Positions 30,351 through 39,159 of a DNA stretch of 64,000 nt are shown here, piece after piece. Within the stretch, counting starts at the first letter, position 1. Each line of letters starts with the position of its first letter. The notes below the pieces were generated by a model. That model saw nothing but the letters and a program-made list of their open reading frames with translations. It was not told where the DNA came from and made no database searches. This DNA is from Bacillota bacterium (lineage in GTDB: Bacteria; Bacillota; Sulfobacillia; JABLXB01): positions 1,060,253 to 1,124,252 of the forward strand of contig JABLXB010000001.1 in the NCBI GenBank assembly GCA_013178305.1. Reading direction: 5' to 3'. Made by a program: the position numbers and the translations under genes.

Positions 30351-32695
30351 CGCTCACCACCCTTCCGGCCAACGCCGGTGGAGATGCCCGCAGGAGCTAC
30401 GCGGCCCAGCGCCGGGGTGTCCGCCCTGCGGACTCTGCACAGCAGCCCGCGCAGCGGGGTGGTCCCCGTGCCCTCAGCGCACGGCGAATTGGGCACCGCC
30501 AGGTTCACGTTGTACTCACCCCACCAGCCGGGGGTAAGCTGCACGACCCCGGGCTTGATACCCTCGCTCAATTCGGCAAATGCCCTGCACTGGCCCGTCG
30601 GAGTCTCGACAACCACTTCGTTCCCCTGCGCGATGCCCAGCGCCGCAGCCGTCCCGGGGTGAACCCACATCAGCGGCTCGGGGGCAATCTCGCGCAACAG
30701 GGGTATCTGGCGATACTCCGTGTGCCTGTATGCGGAAACCCGTCCGCCCGTTGTGAGTATGAGAGGGTAATCGCCGGCAAGAGACCGTCCGTCCGCGTCC
30801 CTCCTTAGAGGGCTCTCGAATGGTTCGGTGTACACTGGAAGCGGCTGCACGCCCTCTTTCTCGAGGAGTGACGAGTAAATCTCAACCTTGCCGGATGGTG
30901 TATCGAAGCCCTTCTCCTCGAACTTGCGGTACCGGATCGGGCTATGGAGGCGGTGTACCTCGCAGAGCTGCTTGAACGTCAACCCTGTGGGTTCGAGCAG
31001 GTACTCGAACATCGCATCCTCGCTCGGCCAGAACCGGTCCTCCAGCCCCAGCCGGCGCGCGAGGTCGAGGACGATCTCCACGTCCGAGCGCGGCCCCGAG
31101 CCCGGAAGCCCGATTTCCGAGGCCTTCTGCTGCGCGATGGTGTACTCGGGCGAACACTGGAACGACGAGATGATGTTGTTCCGCTCGAGCCACGATGACG
31201 CCGGCAGCACCACGTCCGCTATCCCGGCCGTGGGAGTCAGAAAGAGGTCGGCGACCGCTATGAACTCGAGCCGGGAAAGCGCGTCCGCCACGCGGGTGGA
31301 GTTGGCGTAACTCACCAGCGCGTTGCTGCCAAATATGAGCGCCGCCTTGATCGGATTGGGTTCCCCTGTAATCATCGCTTCGAACACCGACGGCATGTGC
31401 GCCGACGGCACAGGCGAGAGGTCGCCGCAAAGAAGAAGGTACTTATCGTGGCCGCAGCGCTTCTTGCGGAGGTCTTCCGGCACGGCGTCGATCATGATGT
31501 GCCTGTGAGTGTTCCGGCTGCGGTCTCCGCGAGAGGACGGGAATACGTTACCACCGCGGACGTCGATGTTGCCAGTGATGGCCGCAAGCAGCGATAGGGC
31601 GCGGCAGGCCTGCACGGGATCGCTCGTCTGCTCGATTGCCACGCACCGGCTGACGCACGCGGGGCGCGTCGTGGCGTAGACCGACGCAGCCTTCTCGATA
31701 AGGTCGGCAGAGACTCCTGTCACATCGGCCACCTTATCCAGCGTATAGCCCGCCAGGTGCTCGCGCAACCGGTCGAAACCAGTAGTCCACTTCTCCACGA
31801 ACTCCCCGTCGTAGAGCCCGCGAGACACTATGACGTTAAGCATCCCGAGCGCGAGCATCGTGTCGGTGCCGGGCCTGAGCTGGAGCCAGATGTGCGCCTT
31901 CGACGCCGTCTCGGAGAACACGGGGTCGACGACGATGAGCCTCGCGCCGCGGGCGCGCGCGTCCATGATGTCCGCCGCGCGCACCGGCCATGTGGCCGGG
32001 GGGTTGGTCCCCCAGACGAGAATGCAGGCCGTGTGCGCGTAATCCGGTGATTCCATGACCGCGCCGCCGAAAGTGACTTTGCCGTCGACGAGCCGCGGCC
32101 AGAGGCACTGCGCCCAGCCGGGCGTTCCCGAGTTCACCGCGCCGAATACGTTGGCCAGGCGGCTATACTCACGACTCCAGCCCCTGCGCGTGCCCAGCAT
32201 GAACGACACGCCCTCGGGCCCGTACCGATCCTTGCACTCGGTGAGCCGCCGGGCCACGAGATCGAGCGCCTCGTCCCACGAGACCTCGCGCCATTTGCCC
32301 GACCCGCGCGGGCCCACGCGCACCAGCGGGGTCCGGACACGGTGTGGGCTGGACACGAGGTCCGGCGAGGCAAGGCCCTTGGGACACAGCACGCCCTTCG
32401 TCACCGGCGATTCGGGGTCGCCTTCGACCCGCGCGACCTGGCCTGACTCGCAGTCCACGAACACCAGTACTTCGCAATTCGAATTGCATGAGAAGCAGGC
32501 CGATCTTACCAGGCGCATGCGGCGCCCGGCGATCTCGAACGGCCTGTCGTCGTGCCGCGACCACAGCCCCCTGAACTCGGATACGGGGCAGCCGAGCCGG
32601 TTCTCCGCCCAGACCTGCGCCTGGGAGGCGTCCGCGCGGAACTCCGCGGCCTCATCGCCGGCGAGCCTCCGGGCGAAATCCAGCTTACGCTCCAC
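30347..32695 (-). CDS. Molybdopterin oxidoreductase catalytic subunit, substrate unknown
   Basis: DMSO-reductase family (Mo/W-bisMGD) enzyme, 782 aa. A 65-residue unconserved lead precedes the [4Fe-4S] site C67-x2-C70-x3-C74-x29-C104 (CFSCNSNC, GVLCPKG). Domains for two MGD units follow (ILVWGTNPPATWP, LTTGGRVSAYRHTEYRQ, LTPGWWGEYNVN). A cysteine in GTPGWAQCLWP (C197) is placed where the metal ligand is expected; no in-frame selenocysteine codon is needed. No Tat signal is visible, so it is probably cytoplasmic. Overall it resembles the thiosulfate-reductase/acetylene-hydratase branch, but I cannot assign a reaction. Confidence 0.9.
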   Translation of the reverse strand: MERKLDFARRLAGDEAAEFRADASQAQVWAENRLGCPVSEFRGLWSRHDDRPFEIAGRRMRLVRSACFSCNSNCEVLVFVDCESGQVARVEGDPESPVTKGVLCPKGLASPDLVSSPHRVRTPLVRVGPRGSGKWREVSWDEALDLVARRLTECKDRYGPEGVSFMLGTRRGWSREYSRLANVFGAVNSGTPGWAQCLWPRLVDGKVTFGGAVMESPDYAHTACILVWGTNPPATWPVRAADIMDARARGARLIVVDPVFSETASKAHIWLQLRPGTDTMLALGMLNVIVSRGLYDGEFVEKWTTGFDRLREHLAGYTLDKVADVTGVSADLIEKAASVYATTRPACVSRCVAIEQTSDPVQACRALSLLAAITGNIDVRGGNVFPSSRGDRSRNTHRHIMIDAVPEDLRKKRCGHDKYLLLCGDLSPVPSAHMPSVFEAMITGEPNPIKAALIFGSNALVSYANSTRVADALSRLEFIAVADLFLTPTAGIADVVLPASSWLERNNIISSFQCSPEYTIAQQKASEIGLPGSGPRSDVEIVLDLARRLGLEDRFWPSEDAMFEYLLEPTGLTFKQLCEVHRLHSPIRYRKFEEKGFDTPSGKVEIYSSLLEKEGVQPLPVYTEPFESPLRRDADGRSLAGDYPLILTTGGRVSAYRHTEYRQIPLLREIAPEPLMWVHPGTAAALGIAQGNEVVVETPTGQCRAFAELSEGIKPGVVQLTPGWWGEYNVNLAVPNSPCAEGTGTTPLRGLLCRVRRADTPALGRVAPAGISTGVGRKGGER

Positions 32696-34601
32696 CGGAA
32701 ATCCCCCTACCGGCGATCCCCCTCGCCTTCCGCGCGCGACCCATGTGAATCACCACGAACAGCACGAGCATGCCTAGTCCCGCGAGGTCCGTGATCAGCC
32801 GCGTGTCGATCAGGAGGACGCCGCCAAGGAACGCGAGTACACGCTCGAGCGGGGTACATTCCGTCAACCCGTAGCCCTGGATGGCCACTCCGAAGCCGAA
32901 GACGCCGACGGTTGCGCCGGTCGTGACTCGGATGATCTCGAGCAGGGGGCCACTCATCATCAGACCGGGACCGTATACCAGCATGTAAGGGACGATGAAC
33001 GAGATCAGCCCGAACCTGAACGCCGTCCAGCCGACCACGTTCGGATCGGCCCCGGCGATCGCCCCACCCGCGTATGCCGACAGCGCCACGGGCGGCGTGA
33101 TCGTCGAGATACAGCCGAAGTAGAACACGAACAGGTGCGCAGCGAGCACCGGAACGCCCAGTTTCACGAGAGCGGGGACCGCCATCGTCGCCAGCACCAC
33201 GTAAGCCGCGGTCGTCGGGAGGCCGCACCCGAGTATCAGCGACGCGACCATGGTGAGGAGCAGCGCGAGCAGTATGTTGCTGCCCGCGAGGGCCAGCATT
33301 ATCTGGGATATCTTGAGGCCCAGCCCCGTCATAGACGTGACGCCGACGATTATGCCCGAGCAGGCACACGCCGCCGCCACGCTGATAGTGCTCTTCATCC
33401 CGTCCGATATCGCGGCGTAGAACCTGGCGGGGAACTGAGCCTGCGCGCCACCCAATACCAGGTCTAGGCCGAGAATGAACGCCACGGCCCATACCACGGC
33501 TTTCATGGGCGTCATCCCCTTGAGGATGAGCGCGATGAGCACGAACACGGGGATGAGAAGGTACAGCTTCCTCGCGAACGCGCGGTCTATCTTGGGCCTT
33601 TCCTCGTCGCTGAGTACCGGGATATTCTCCTTGACCGCCTCGAGGTGGACTATCAGGTAGATGCTCAGGAAATACAACAGTGCGGGGATGGCGGCGGCTT
33701 TCATTACCTCGATGTATGGTACGTTTATCATCTCGGCCATGAGGAACGCCGCAGCGCCCATCACCGGGGGCATGATCTGGCCGCCCGTAGAGGCCACGGC
33801 CTCGACGGCCCCTGCTACGTGGGGTTTGTACCCGATTCTCTTCATCAACGGAATCGTGAACGTTCCCGTGGTGACCACGTTGGCGACCGCCGATCCCGAA
33901 ATGGTGCCCATCATCGCGCTGCTTATGACGGCCGCCTTCGCCGGCCCACCCTTGAGCCTGCCGGTCGCCATGAGCGCGAGGTCCACAAAGAACTGCCCGC
34001 CGCCGAACTTCTCCAGCACGGCGCCGAAGATGACGAACAGCGCGACGTACGTGGCGGAGACGGACATTGCGATCCCGTAGATACCCTCGGTGGACGAGTA
34101 GAGAAACGCGATTATCCTCTGCACGGTGTAGAACCTGTGTCCCATGAATCCGGGTATCCAGGCGCCGAAATACGCATACAGCAGGAAGAGCCCTCCGGTG
34201 ATCGTCAGGGCCAGGCCCACTACCCTTCGGGTGGCCTCGAGCACCACGATCAGGGCGATAACGCCCATCACCATGTCGGTCGTATTGGTTACACCCGCCT
34301 CGACGGCCACTCGCTCCCAGCTTAGCAGCCCGTATACTCCGGTGACGGTCGCGGCGGCCGCGAACAGGTAGTCGATGACCCCGGGTTTCTTGCCGCTCTT
34401 CTTCCCGGCGGGGTAGAGCAGGAACACCAGGACCGATAGCACGGTCCAGTGCAGGCCGCGCTGGAGCATCGCGGAGGAAACGCCGAACGCCCCCGTGTAC
34501 AGGTGGAATAACCCTAGCGCGAACGCCACGACGGCCGCCGCAATACCGATAGTCCCCGGGTCCTTCCTCATCTGAGGGCCTTCTTCTATTATCTGTGACA
34601 T
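32685..34601 (-). CDS. TRAP transporter fused permease (4TM/12TM)
   Basis: 638-residue membrane protein in which the small (DctQ-like) and large (DctM-like) TRAP permeases are fused, typical of TAXI-type systems. Many hydrophobic helices and the motifs SSAMMGTISGSAVANVVTTGTFTIP, GGQIMPPVMGAAAFLMAE and LGCGLPTTAAYVVLA mark the large subunit. It would drive Na+- or H+-coupled uptake of an organic acid together with the TAXI binding protein encoded two genes upstream. It overlaps the oxidoreductase start by 11 bases, so they are translationally linked. Confidence 0.93.
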   Translation of the reverse strand: MSQIIEEGPQMRKDPGTIGIAAAVVAFALGLFHLYTGAFGVSSAMLQRGLHWTVLSVLVFLLYPAGKKSGKKPGVIDYLFAAAATVTGVYGLLSWERVAVEAGVTNTTDMVMGVIALIVVLEATRRVVGLALTITGGLFLLYAYFGAWIPGFMGHRFYTVQRIIAFLYSSTEGIYGIAMSVSATYVALFVIFGAVLEKFGGGQFFVDLALMATGRLKGGPAKAAVISSAMMGTISGSAVANVVTTGTFTIPLMKRIGYKPHVAGAVEAVASTGGQIMPPVMGAAAFLMAEMINVPYIEVMKAAAIPALLYFLSIYLIVHLEAVKENIPVLSDEERPKIDRAFARKLYLLIPVFVLIALILKGMTPMKAVVWAVAFILGLDLVLGGAQAQFPARFYAAISDGMKSTISVAAACACSGIIVGVTSMTGLGLKISQIMLALAGSNILLALLLTMVASLILGCGLPTTAAYVVLATMAVPALVKLGVPVLAAHLFVFYFGCISTITPPVALSAYAGGAIAGADPNVVGWTAFRFGLISFIVPYMLVYGPGLMMSGPLLEIIRVTTGATVGVFGFGVAIQGYGLTECTPLERVLAFLGGVLLIDTRLITDLAGLGMLVLFVVIHMGRARKARGIAGRGISGGA

Positions 34602-34608
34602 GGAATCG

Positions 34609-35502
34609 TCACTCCTCGAGCCCCAGCAGGTAAGCGGGGTTGTCCCTCGTCATCAGGTGGATGTCCTCGCGCGAGACCCCGCACTTCAGCATGAGCTCGC
34701 AGTAGACGCGCATGCCTTCGACCGGCGACGGGGTCTCAACCTGGCCGTAGTCGGTCATCATGACGCAGTGTGAGGCGCCCACGCGCTTGATTACGGCTGC
34801 AATTTCACGCGGGTCCTGACGCCCGTGTAGCGGTGAGCACGCCCCGAGCGACAATTCGAGGAAAGCGCCGGCCTTCACGAGCTGCTCCAGGATATCCATT
34901 GTGAAGTCCTCGAGCCAGGCGTTCGGATGACAGACGGTGAACCTCTTCAACCCCGCCTTGATCGACCCGTCCGCCAGCGCCAGTGTTTCCTGGGGAGAAA
35001 CGTGGCCGCTGCTGACCACCGCCCCATAGTCCGCCGCGACTTTCAGTACGTCCATGGCCTCGGGTCTCAAGGTGGCGGCGCTCCCGTCTTTCAGTACGGA
35101 AATGCCGGGAACGCTGAAGCCGAACGACTTCTTCTCGAGGTACTCCTTGATCCAGTGACCCTTCCTGCCCTTGTCGATGCAGTACTGGGCGTCGACCGTC
35201 GGCATCCAGATGTACTTGCCGCCGGTCTTGAGCATCGATACCACCGCCCGCGGATTCAACCCGCCGACGGTCTGGTTCAGCGAAATCCCCCCGAACGTGA
35301 GGATCTCGGGAACGACCTCCCTGGTCAGCGCAGCCTTCTGCGCGGAAGGGGCGAGGTGGTCCTTCACGACGATCGCCCTCATGCCGCGAGCTGCGGCCTC
35401 CCTGGCGAGCTGGATGCTGCTCGAATACCTGGGGCTGTCGTCAGGTCCTATGTGAATGTGGCAGTCTATCGCTCCTTCGAGGAAGGAACTCACGGTTTTC
35501 AT
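34609..35502 (-). CDS. Metal-dependent hydrolase, DUF6282-like (amidohydrolase/PHP fold)
   Basis: 297-residue TIM-barrel protein with the metal-binding HxH in DCHIHIGPD (13-21), further His in VVKDHLAP, VSSGHVSP and TVCHPNA, and Asp in MMTDYGQ. It ends with the amidohydrolase-like DNPAYLLGL. It resembles DUF6282 hydrolases, which have no firm substrate. It sits between the TAXI protein and the TRAP permease genes, so it probably acts on the imported compound, for example by opening a lactone or amide. That role is inferred. Confidence 0.75.
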   Translation of the reverse strand: MKTVSSFLEGAIDCHIHIGPDDSPRYSSSIQLAREAAARGMRAIVVKDHLAPSAQKAALTREVVPEILTFGGISLNQTVGGLNPRAVVSMLKTGGKYIWMPTVDAQYCIDKGRKGHWIKEYLEKKSFGFSVPGISVLKDGSAATLRPEAMDVLKVAADYGAVVSSGHVSPQETLALADGSIKAGLKRFTVCHPNAWLEDFTMDILEQLVKAGAFLELSLGACSPLHGRQDPREIAAVIKRVGASHCVMMTDYGQVETPSPVEGMRVYCELMLKCGVSREDIHLMTRDNPAYLLGLEE

Positions 35503-35535
35503 CCTCCCAGGCTGACAGGATAGTGTAAGCCTGCT

Positions 35536-35567
35536 GGTGGGCTGCGGCCTGATCGCCGCAGCCCACC
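35536..35567. other. Perfect 13-bp hairpin after the TAXI gene
   Basis: GGTGGGCTGCGGC and GCCGCAGCCCACC are separated by six bases. There is no T-run after it on the operon (minus) strand, so it looks like an mRNA-stabilising or processing hairpin rather than a terminator. It lies in the 141-base gap between the TAXI gene and the hydrolase gene. Confidence 0.65.
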
Positions 35568-35643
35568 ACGCTTATCCCCGCCACCCGGCCCGGCGGGCCT
35601 CCGGCCCCGGCGAACGGCCCCGGCGGCGGACTCAGTCTGTGAA

Positions 35644-36597
35644 CTACTTTACCAGGCCCTTCTCAGTCCAGAACTTCTTGGCCCCGGGATGGAGCGGTAT
35701 CGGGACTCCGACCGCGGACTCGATCTTGACCTGCTTAATTGAGGCGTGGAACGTCCCGAGCTGCTCGAGGTTGTTGTAGATTGCCTTTGTTATCTCGTAA
35801 GCGGTCTTGTCGTCCATTGAAGCGTTGACTACCAGCGTGTTGGCGACACCCTGTACGACCGCGTCCTTATCAAGCTTGTAGACACTCGCGGGCACCACGA
35901 CCTTAGAGTAATAGGGGTATTTCTCGATCATGGTGTTCATCTTGTCCGGCTCGATCTCGACGAAGCGGATCTTGTCGGTGTTGGCCAGCTGCATCACGGC
36001 CGAGGTCGGGTAGCCGGCGCCCGCCAGCGCCACGTCGACGTGGCCGTCCTTGAGGGCCATCATTCCATCCTCGTACGATACGTAGCTCGCCTGCAGGTCC
36101 TCGATCTTCATCCCGTATACGTCGAGGACGGCCTTGATCATCGGGATACTCCCACCGCCGGCCGGACCCACGGCGACCTTCTTGCCCTTCATGTCGGCGA
36201 TCGTCTTGATCGGGGATTTGTCCAGCGTGATGATGTGGAGGATCGTCGAATGGAGCGACCCCAGCGCGCGCAGGTCGAACTTCTCCTTGTACGTGTCCTC
36301 GCCCCTGGACGCGAAATACGCCAGGTTGGCGTTCGTTATGCCGATGTCGGTCTCCTTCTTGCCCACGAGCCTGCAGTTCTCGACCGCGCCGCCCGTGACC
36401 TCGGCGGTCATAGTAACGCCCTTCACGTTCTTCGAGACTATCTCGGCTATTCCGGTGCCGATCGGGTAGTACGCGCCACCCATGCTGGCGGTGGCTATTG
36501 TCATCTTTTTCGGTTGCGCCTGACCGCCGCAGCCCGCCAGGGCGATTGCGGCGACCAGTAGTGCCATGCAGATGCTGACCACAGTGTTACGCTTCAC
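35644..36597 (-). CDS. TAXI-family TRAP solute-binding lipoprotein
   Basis: 317-residue extracellular binding protein. The lipoprotein signal MKRNTVVSICMALLVAAIALAGCGG has a lipobox LAGC, so it is predicted to be a Lgt substrate. The mature domain begins KKMTIATASMGGAYYPIGTGIAEIVSKN, a TAXI family hallmark, with GPAGGGSIPMIKAVLDVYG later. It delivers the substrate to the fused TRAP permease. The start ATG follows GGGGGTG. It is the first structural gene after the regulator. Confidence 0.93.
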   Translation of the reverse strand: MKRNTVVSICMALLVAAIALAGCGGQAQPKKMTIATASMGGAYYPIGTGIAEIVSKNVKGVTMTAEVTGGAVENCRLVGKKETDIGITNANLAYFASRGEDTYKEKFDLRALGSLHSTILHIITLDKSPIKTIADMKGKKVAVGPAGGGSIPMIKAVLDVYGMKIEDLQASYVSYEDGMMALKDGHVDVALAGAGYPTSAVMQLANTDKIRFVEIEPDKMNTMIEKYPYYSKVVVPASVYKLDKDAVVQGVANTLVVNASMDDKTAYEITKAIYNNLEQLGTFHASIKQVKIESAVGVPIPLHPGAKKFWTEKGLVK

Positions 36598-36664
36598 GAT
36601 TTACACCCCCGTTAGATTTTGATCAAGGAAGCCCAGGATGGATGATAACAACGAAACCGGAAGA

Positions 36665-37345
36665 CTACCCCTTCTTGTTGACGGAATCCAACAGCGACCT
36701 CGAAGCATTTGACCTGTGAAGCCTCACGAGCTCCTCAACCCGCTCCTCCTCGCCCTTCTCGAGGGCCTCGAGTATTGCGAGGTGCTCCTGGTGCGACGGG
36801 CGGAGTCTCTCCGGAGCCAGTTTGAACACGGATCGCGAGCGTTCCGCGCCGTACCAGATTTCCTCGATCATCTTCTGGAGCTTCGGGTACGGTGATAGGG
36901 CGTAAAGCTTCGTGTGGAACTCGTGGTTGAGTATTCCGTAGTTGGCCCTGTCGTCGTTCTCGACGCACCGCCCCATGTTGTCGAGAATGGACCTGAGCTC
37001 CGCGATGGCCCCGGGAGCAGCACGCCCCACGGCCGTCCGCGCCGCAAAGCCCTCGAGAACACCCCGTATCGCCAGCGCCTCCTCGATTTCCTCGGGGCGG
37101 AAACTGGCGACCTCGGCCCCCGAGTGGGGCGTCACGACAACCAGACCTTCCGCCTGGAGCTGCCGGATCGCCTCCCTGACCGGGATCTCGGAAACGCCCA
37201 ACTCCTCCGCGATTTTCTTCTGGAGTAGGCGCGTCCCGGGCTCGAGATCGCCGTTGACTATGTGCTCTCGGAGAGCCCTATAGACGACTTCAGTCTTGGT
37301 CGTGAATCTCGGCTTCTCGTGTTTGAGTAGCATCAACCTGCTCAC
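36665..37345 (-). CDS. GntR-family (FCD/FadR subgroup) transcriptional regulator
   Basis: 226-residue regulator with an N-terminal winged HTH (REHIVNGDLEPGTRLLQKKIAEELGVSEIPVREAIRQLQAEGLV, residues about 28-71) and a helical FCD ligand-binding domain (about 85-215), with metal-ligand candidates in NHEFH and SHQEHLAILEAL. It is the promoter-proximal gene of the TRAP/oxidoreductase operon and probably senses its substrate or an intermediate. A 20-bp near-perfect palindrome upstream (37418-37437) is a likely operator. Confidence 0.92.
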   Translation of the reverse strand: MSRLMLLKHEKPRFTTKTEVVYRALREHIVNGDLEPGTRLLQKKIAEELGVSEIPVREAIRQLQAEGLVVVTPHSGAEVASFRPEEIEEALAIRGVLEGFAARTAVGRAAPGAIAELRSILDNMGRCVENDDRANYGILNHEFHTKLYALSPYPKLQKMIEEIWYGAERSRSVFKLAPERLRPSHQEHLAILEALEKGEEERVEELVRLHRSNASRSLLDSVNKKG

Positions 37346-37417
37346 TCGGTCACCGCCCTTCGCCGCAGCCCGGGTCGTACTCGGCTGCCGCTAGTATCGC
37401 GGTATGACGCCCGTCCG

Positions 37418-37437
37418 CTATAGAATATATTATATAG
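37418..37437. promoter_or_regulatory. AT-rich palindrome, candidate GntR operator
   Basis: CTATAGAATATATTATATAG is symmetric at 9 of 10 base pairs and stands out against GC-rich surroundings. It lies in the divergent gntR-lgt gap, 73 bases before gntR. Confidence 0.55.
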
Positions 37438-37473
37438 AACGCGGCACATTCCTCCTTGGCGTTGACAAACCGT

Positions 37474-37503
37474 TCGACAAGCGACGCCCCAACGCTGTAA
37501 AAT
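37474..37503 (+). promoter_or_regulatory. Probable lgt promoter
   Basis: TCGACA (37474-37479), an 18-base spacer and TAAAAT (37498-37503) with TG just before it. This is the same -35 variant and spacing as at the gyrB promoter. Confidence 0.5.
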
Positions 37504-37591
37504 GCAATAGGCGTTACCTGCGCATACTCATGACCGGTAGACAGTCGCTGCCGGAAGCGTGGGCTGGATAAACGGGAGGGATGCCGCCGGC

Positions 37592-38476
37592 ATGAACCCG
37601 GTTGCTCTCAGAGTCGGTCTGATAACGGTGTACTGGTACGGCATAATGGCGGCACTCGCCATGCTCACCGGCTACCTGGTTGCCAGGCGCTTCGCGGTGT
37701 CTTACGGCATCGACCCCGACCGGTTCGATTCGCTGATGCTCCTGTACATCCCGACGATAATAGTGGGCGCGCGGGCGGCATACGTCATCGCCAAGTGGGA
37801 TTTCTTCCGCGATAACCTGATCGAGATCGTGAAGACGTACCACGGTGGTCTGGGATCGCACGGCGCGATCATCGCGATGGTGATCGTGGGCTGGATATCC
37901 ACCAGGCTAACGAGAGTCCCGTTCTGGACGCTGGCCGACGCAATCGCCCCGGCGGTTCCGCTGGCCCACGTGTTCGTCCGTCTTGGCAACTTCTTCAACG
38001 GCGAGCTGTACGGCCTGCCTACGGGCCTTCCGTGGGGCATGGTGTTCCCCGGGACGTTCGAGCCGCGCCACCCGAGCATGCTCTACGAGGGCATCGTGTC
38101 CGTGTTTACGTTCGCCCTGTCATACTACCTGGCCCGCAGGCGGATCGCGGAAGGCCGCGCGCGCGAGGGGCGCGTGTTTTTGAAGACCATGTTCCTGGTC
38201 TCCGTCGTGAGGCTGCTGGTGGACTTCACGCGGCCCCGCGGCCGCGGGGTGTTCCTGGGCCTGATGCTCACACAGGTACTCGCCCTGGCGATTGCGCTGG
38301 TGTGCGCGGCGTTGCTCGCCCTGCCGGTCCTGCCCGGGGCCGCGTCAGCGCCTGGCAGCGGCGATGCCGGGCACAGCGTTGTCGGGAACGGCGACGGCCG
38401 GAGAAGCGGCGGCGATGCCCCGAGCGCAGGCGGCGCCGGCGGAGACGATGATGACGCTGCCGGGTGCGTCCGGTGA
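37592..38476 (+). CDS. lgt: Prolipoprotein diacylglyceryl transferase
   Basis: Membrane enzyme transferring diacylglycerol to the lipobox cysteine. It starts MNPVALRVGLITVYWYGIMAAL and has the signature HVFVRLGNFFNGELYGLPTGLPWGM and RHPSMLYEG, with about seven membrane helices. I use the ATG that matches family N-termini; GGGAGGG lies 11 bases upstream. The last 45 or so residues are a low-complexity Gly/Ala/Asp tail (GSGDAGHSVVGNGDGRRSGG) after the final helix, unusual for Lgt. The window's two lipoprotein binding proteins are likely clients. Confidence 0.94.
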   Translation: MNPVALRVGLITVYWYGIMAALAMLTGYLVARRFAVSYGIDPDRFDSLMLLYIPTIIVGARAAYVIAKWDFFRDNLIEIVKTYHGGLGSHGAIIAMVIVGWISTRLTRVPFWTLADAIAPAVPLAHVFVRLGNFFNGELYGLPTGLPWGMVFPGTFEPRHPSMLYEGIVSVFTFALSYYLARRRIAEGRAREGRVFLKTMFLVSVVRLLVDFTRPRGRGVFLGLMLTQVLALAIALVCAALLALPVLPGAASAPGSGDAGHSVVGNGDGRRSGGDAPSAGGAGGDDDDAAGCVR

Positions 38477-38499
38477 CCGCCCAGGATCGCCTTCCGGTA

Positions 38500-38528
38500 T
38501 TGTAAGTGCAGTTCGACTATGCTATTAT
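38500..38528 (+). promoter_or_regulatory. Promoter of tRNA-Ser(GCU)
   Basis: TTGTAA (38500-38505), a 17-base spacer and TATTAT (38523-38528) preceded by TGC (extended -10), 20 bases before the tRNA. Confidence 0.7.
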
Positions 38529-38548
38529 TCTCTGTGCAAGTCTTTTGG

Positions 38549-38643
38549 GGAGAGGTACCCAAGTAGGCTGAAGGGGCGGGTTTGCTAAACCTGTAGTAGG
38601 GCGATTAGCTCTAGCGAGGGTTCGAATCCCTCCCTCTCCGCCA
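38549..38643 (+). tRNA. tRNA-Ser (anticodon GCU)
   Basis: Class II tRNA with acceptor GGAGAGG/CCTCTCC, anticodon GCT at 38584-38586 in TTTGCTAAAC, a long variable arm, T-loop GGTTCGAATCC and encoded CCA. It decodes AGC/AGU. It is followed by its own terminator. Confidence 0.96.
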
Positions 38644-38652
38644 TGAAAGAAC

Positions 38653-38676
38653 AGCCCGGGGAACCCCGGGCTTTTT
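38653..38676 (+). terminator. Terminator of tRNA-Ser(GCU)
   Basis: 8-bp stem AGCCCGGG / CCCGGGCT with loop GAAC, followed by TTTT. It begins about ten bases after the tRNA CCA. Confidence 0.9.
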
Positions 38677-38745
38677 ACCTGGCGGGACCTTTTTGAAGCC
38701 TTTCTCGAAGGTGACCGCACGAAATCTGCCTGCTGCAGGCGATGT

Positions 38746-38973
38746 TCACAGGACAGGCGGCAGGAACCTCTGGATACGGGTGACTCTCATTACAGGGGTC
38801 ATGTAGGGCGAGTAGGTGACGTAACCGCACGCGTTGACCAGGTGCCCAAGGTACTCGCGGAGATTAATCGTGCTGCTTACAATTAGTAAGCGGACCGGTC
38901 CCCTGTGAAGTATGAGTTCGTTCCCAAAGAAATCCACAAAACCGAGCTCGCAGCGCTCAAGTGGTACCGACAT
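38746..38973 (-). CDS. Small hypothetical protein between two tRNA genes
   Basis: 75-residue frame on the minus strand, starting MSVPLERCELGFVDFFGNELILHRG and ending RIQRFLPPVL. I recognise no family. It has a very purine-rich ribosome-binding region (GGAGGAGGAGGGAGGAAGG ending at the ATG), which argues for translation, and a mildly hydrophobic middle (RLLIVSSTINL). It lies opposite to both flanking tRNAs. A start ten codons earlier is possible but would lie upstream of the ribosome site. It could still be a chance frame. Confidence 0.4.
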   Translation of the reverse strand: MSVPLERCELGFVDFFGNELILHRGPVRLLIVSSTINLREYLGHLVNACGYVTYSPYMTPVMRVTRIQRFLPPVL

Positions 38974-39114
38974 CCTTCCTCCCTCCTCCTCCCGCGTAGA
39001 CATAAGACTTCTCTACATACTATGCCCGGCGGGGTTTTCCGGTTCACCCGGGGTGGGCCCGCCGCCGGTCGCGGCTGCGGCGGTGGCCGCAATCGGGCCG
39101 TCAACAGTGTCAAC

Positions 39115-39143
39115 TTGAAAGCGGCCTATGCTTGTGGTATTAT
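39115..39143 (+). promoter_or_regulatory. Promoter of tRNA-Arg(ACG)
   Basis: TTGAAA (39115-39120), a 17-base spacer and TATTAT (39138-39143) with TGG just before it (extended -10). Confidence 0.75.
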
Positions 39144-39159
39144 CATTTGTGCACATTGC

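Noticed and set aside
30347-32695. Molybdopterin enzyme as a formate dehydrogenase, possibly with selenocysteine
   Set aside because: The frame has no internal TGA and the position expected for the metal ligand is Cys in AQCLWP; the partner subunits and neighbours are not those of formate dehydrogenase operons.
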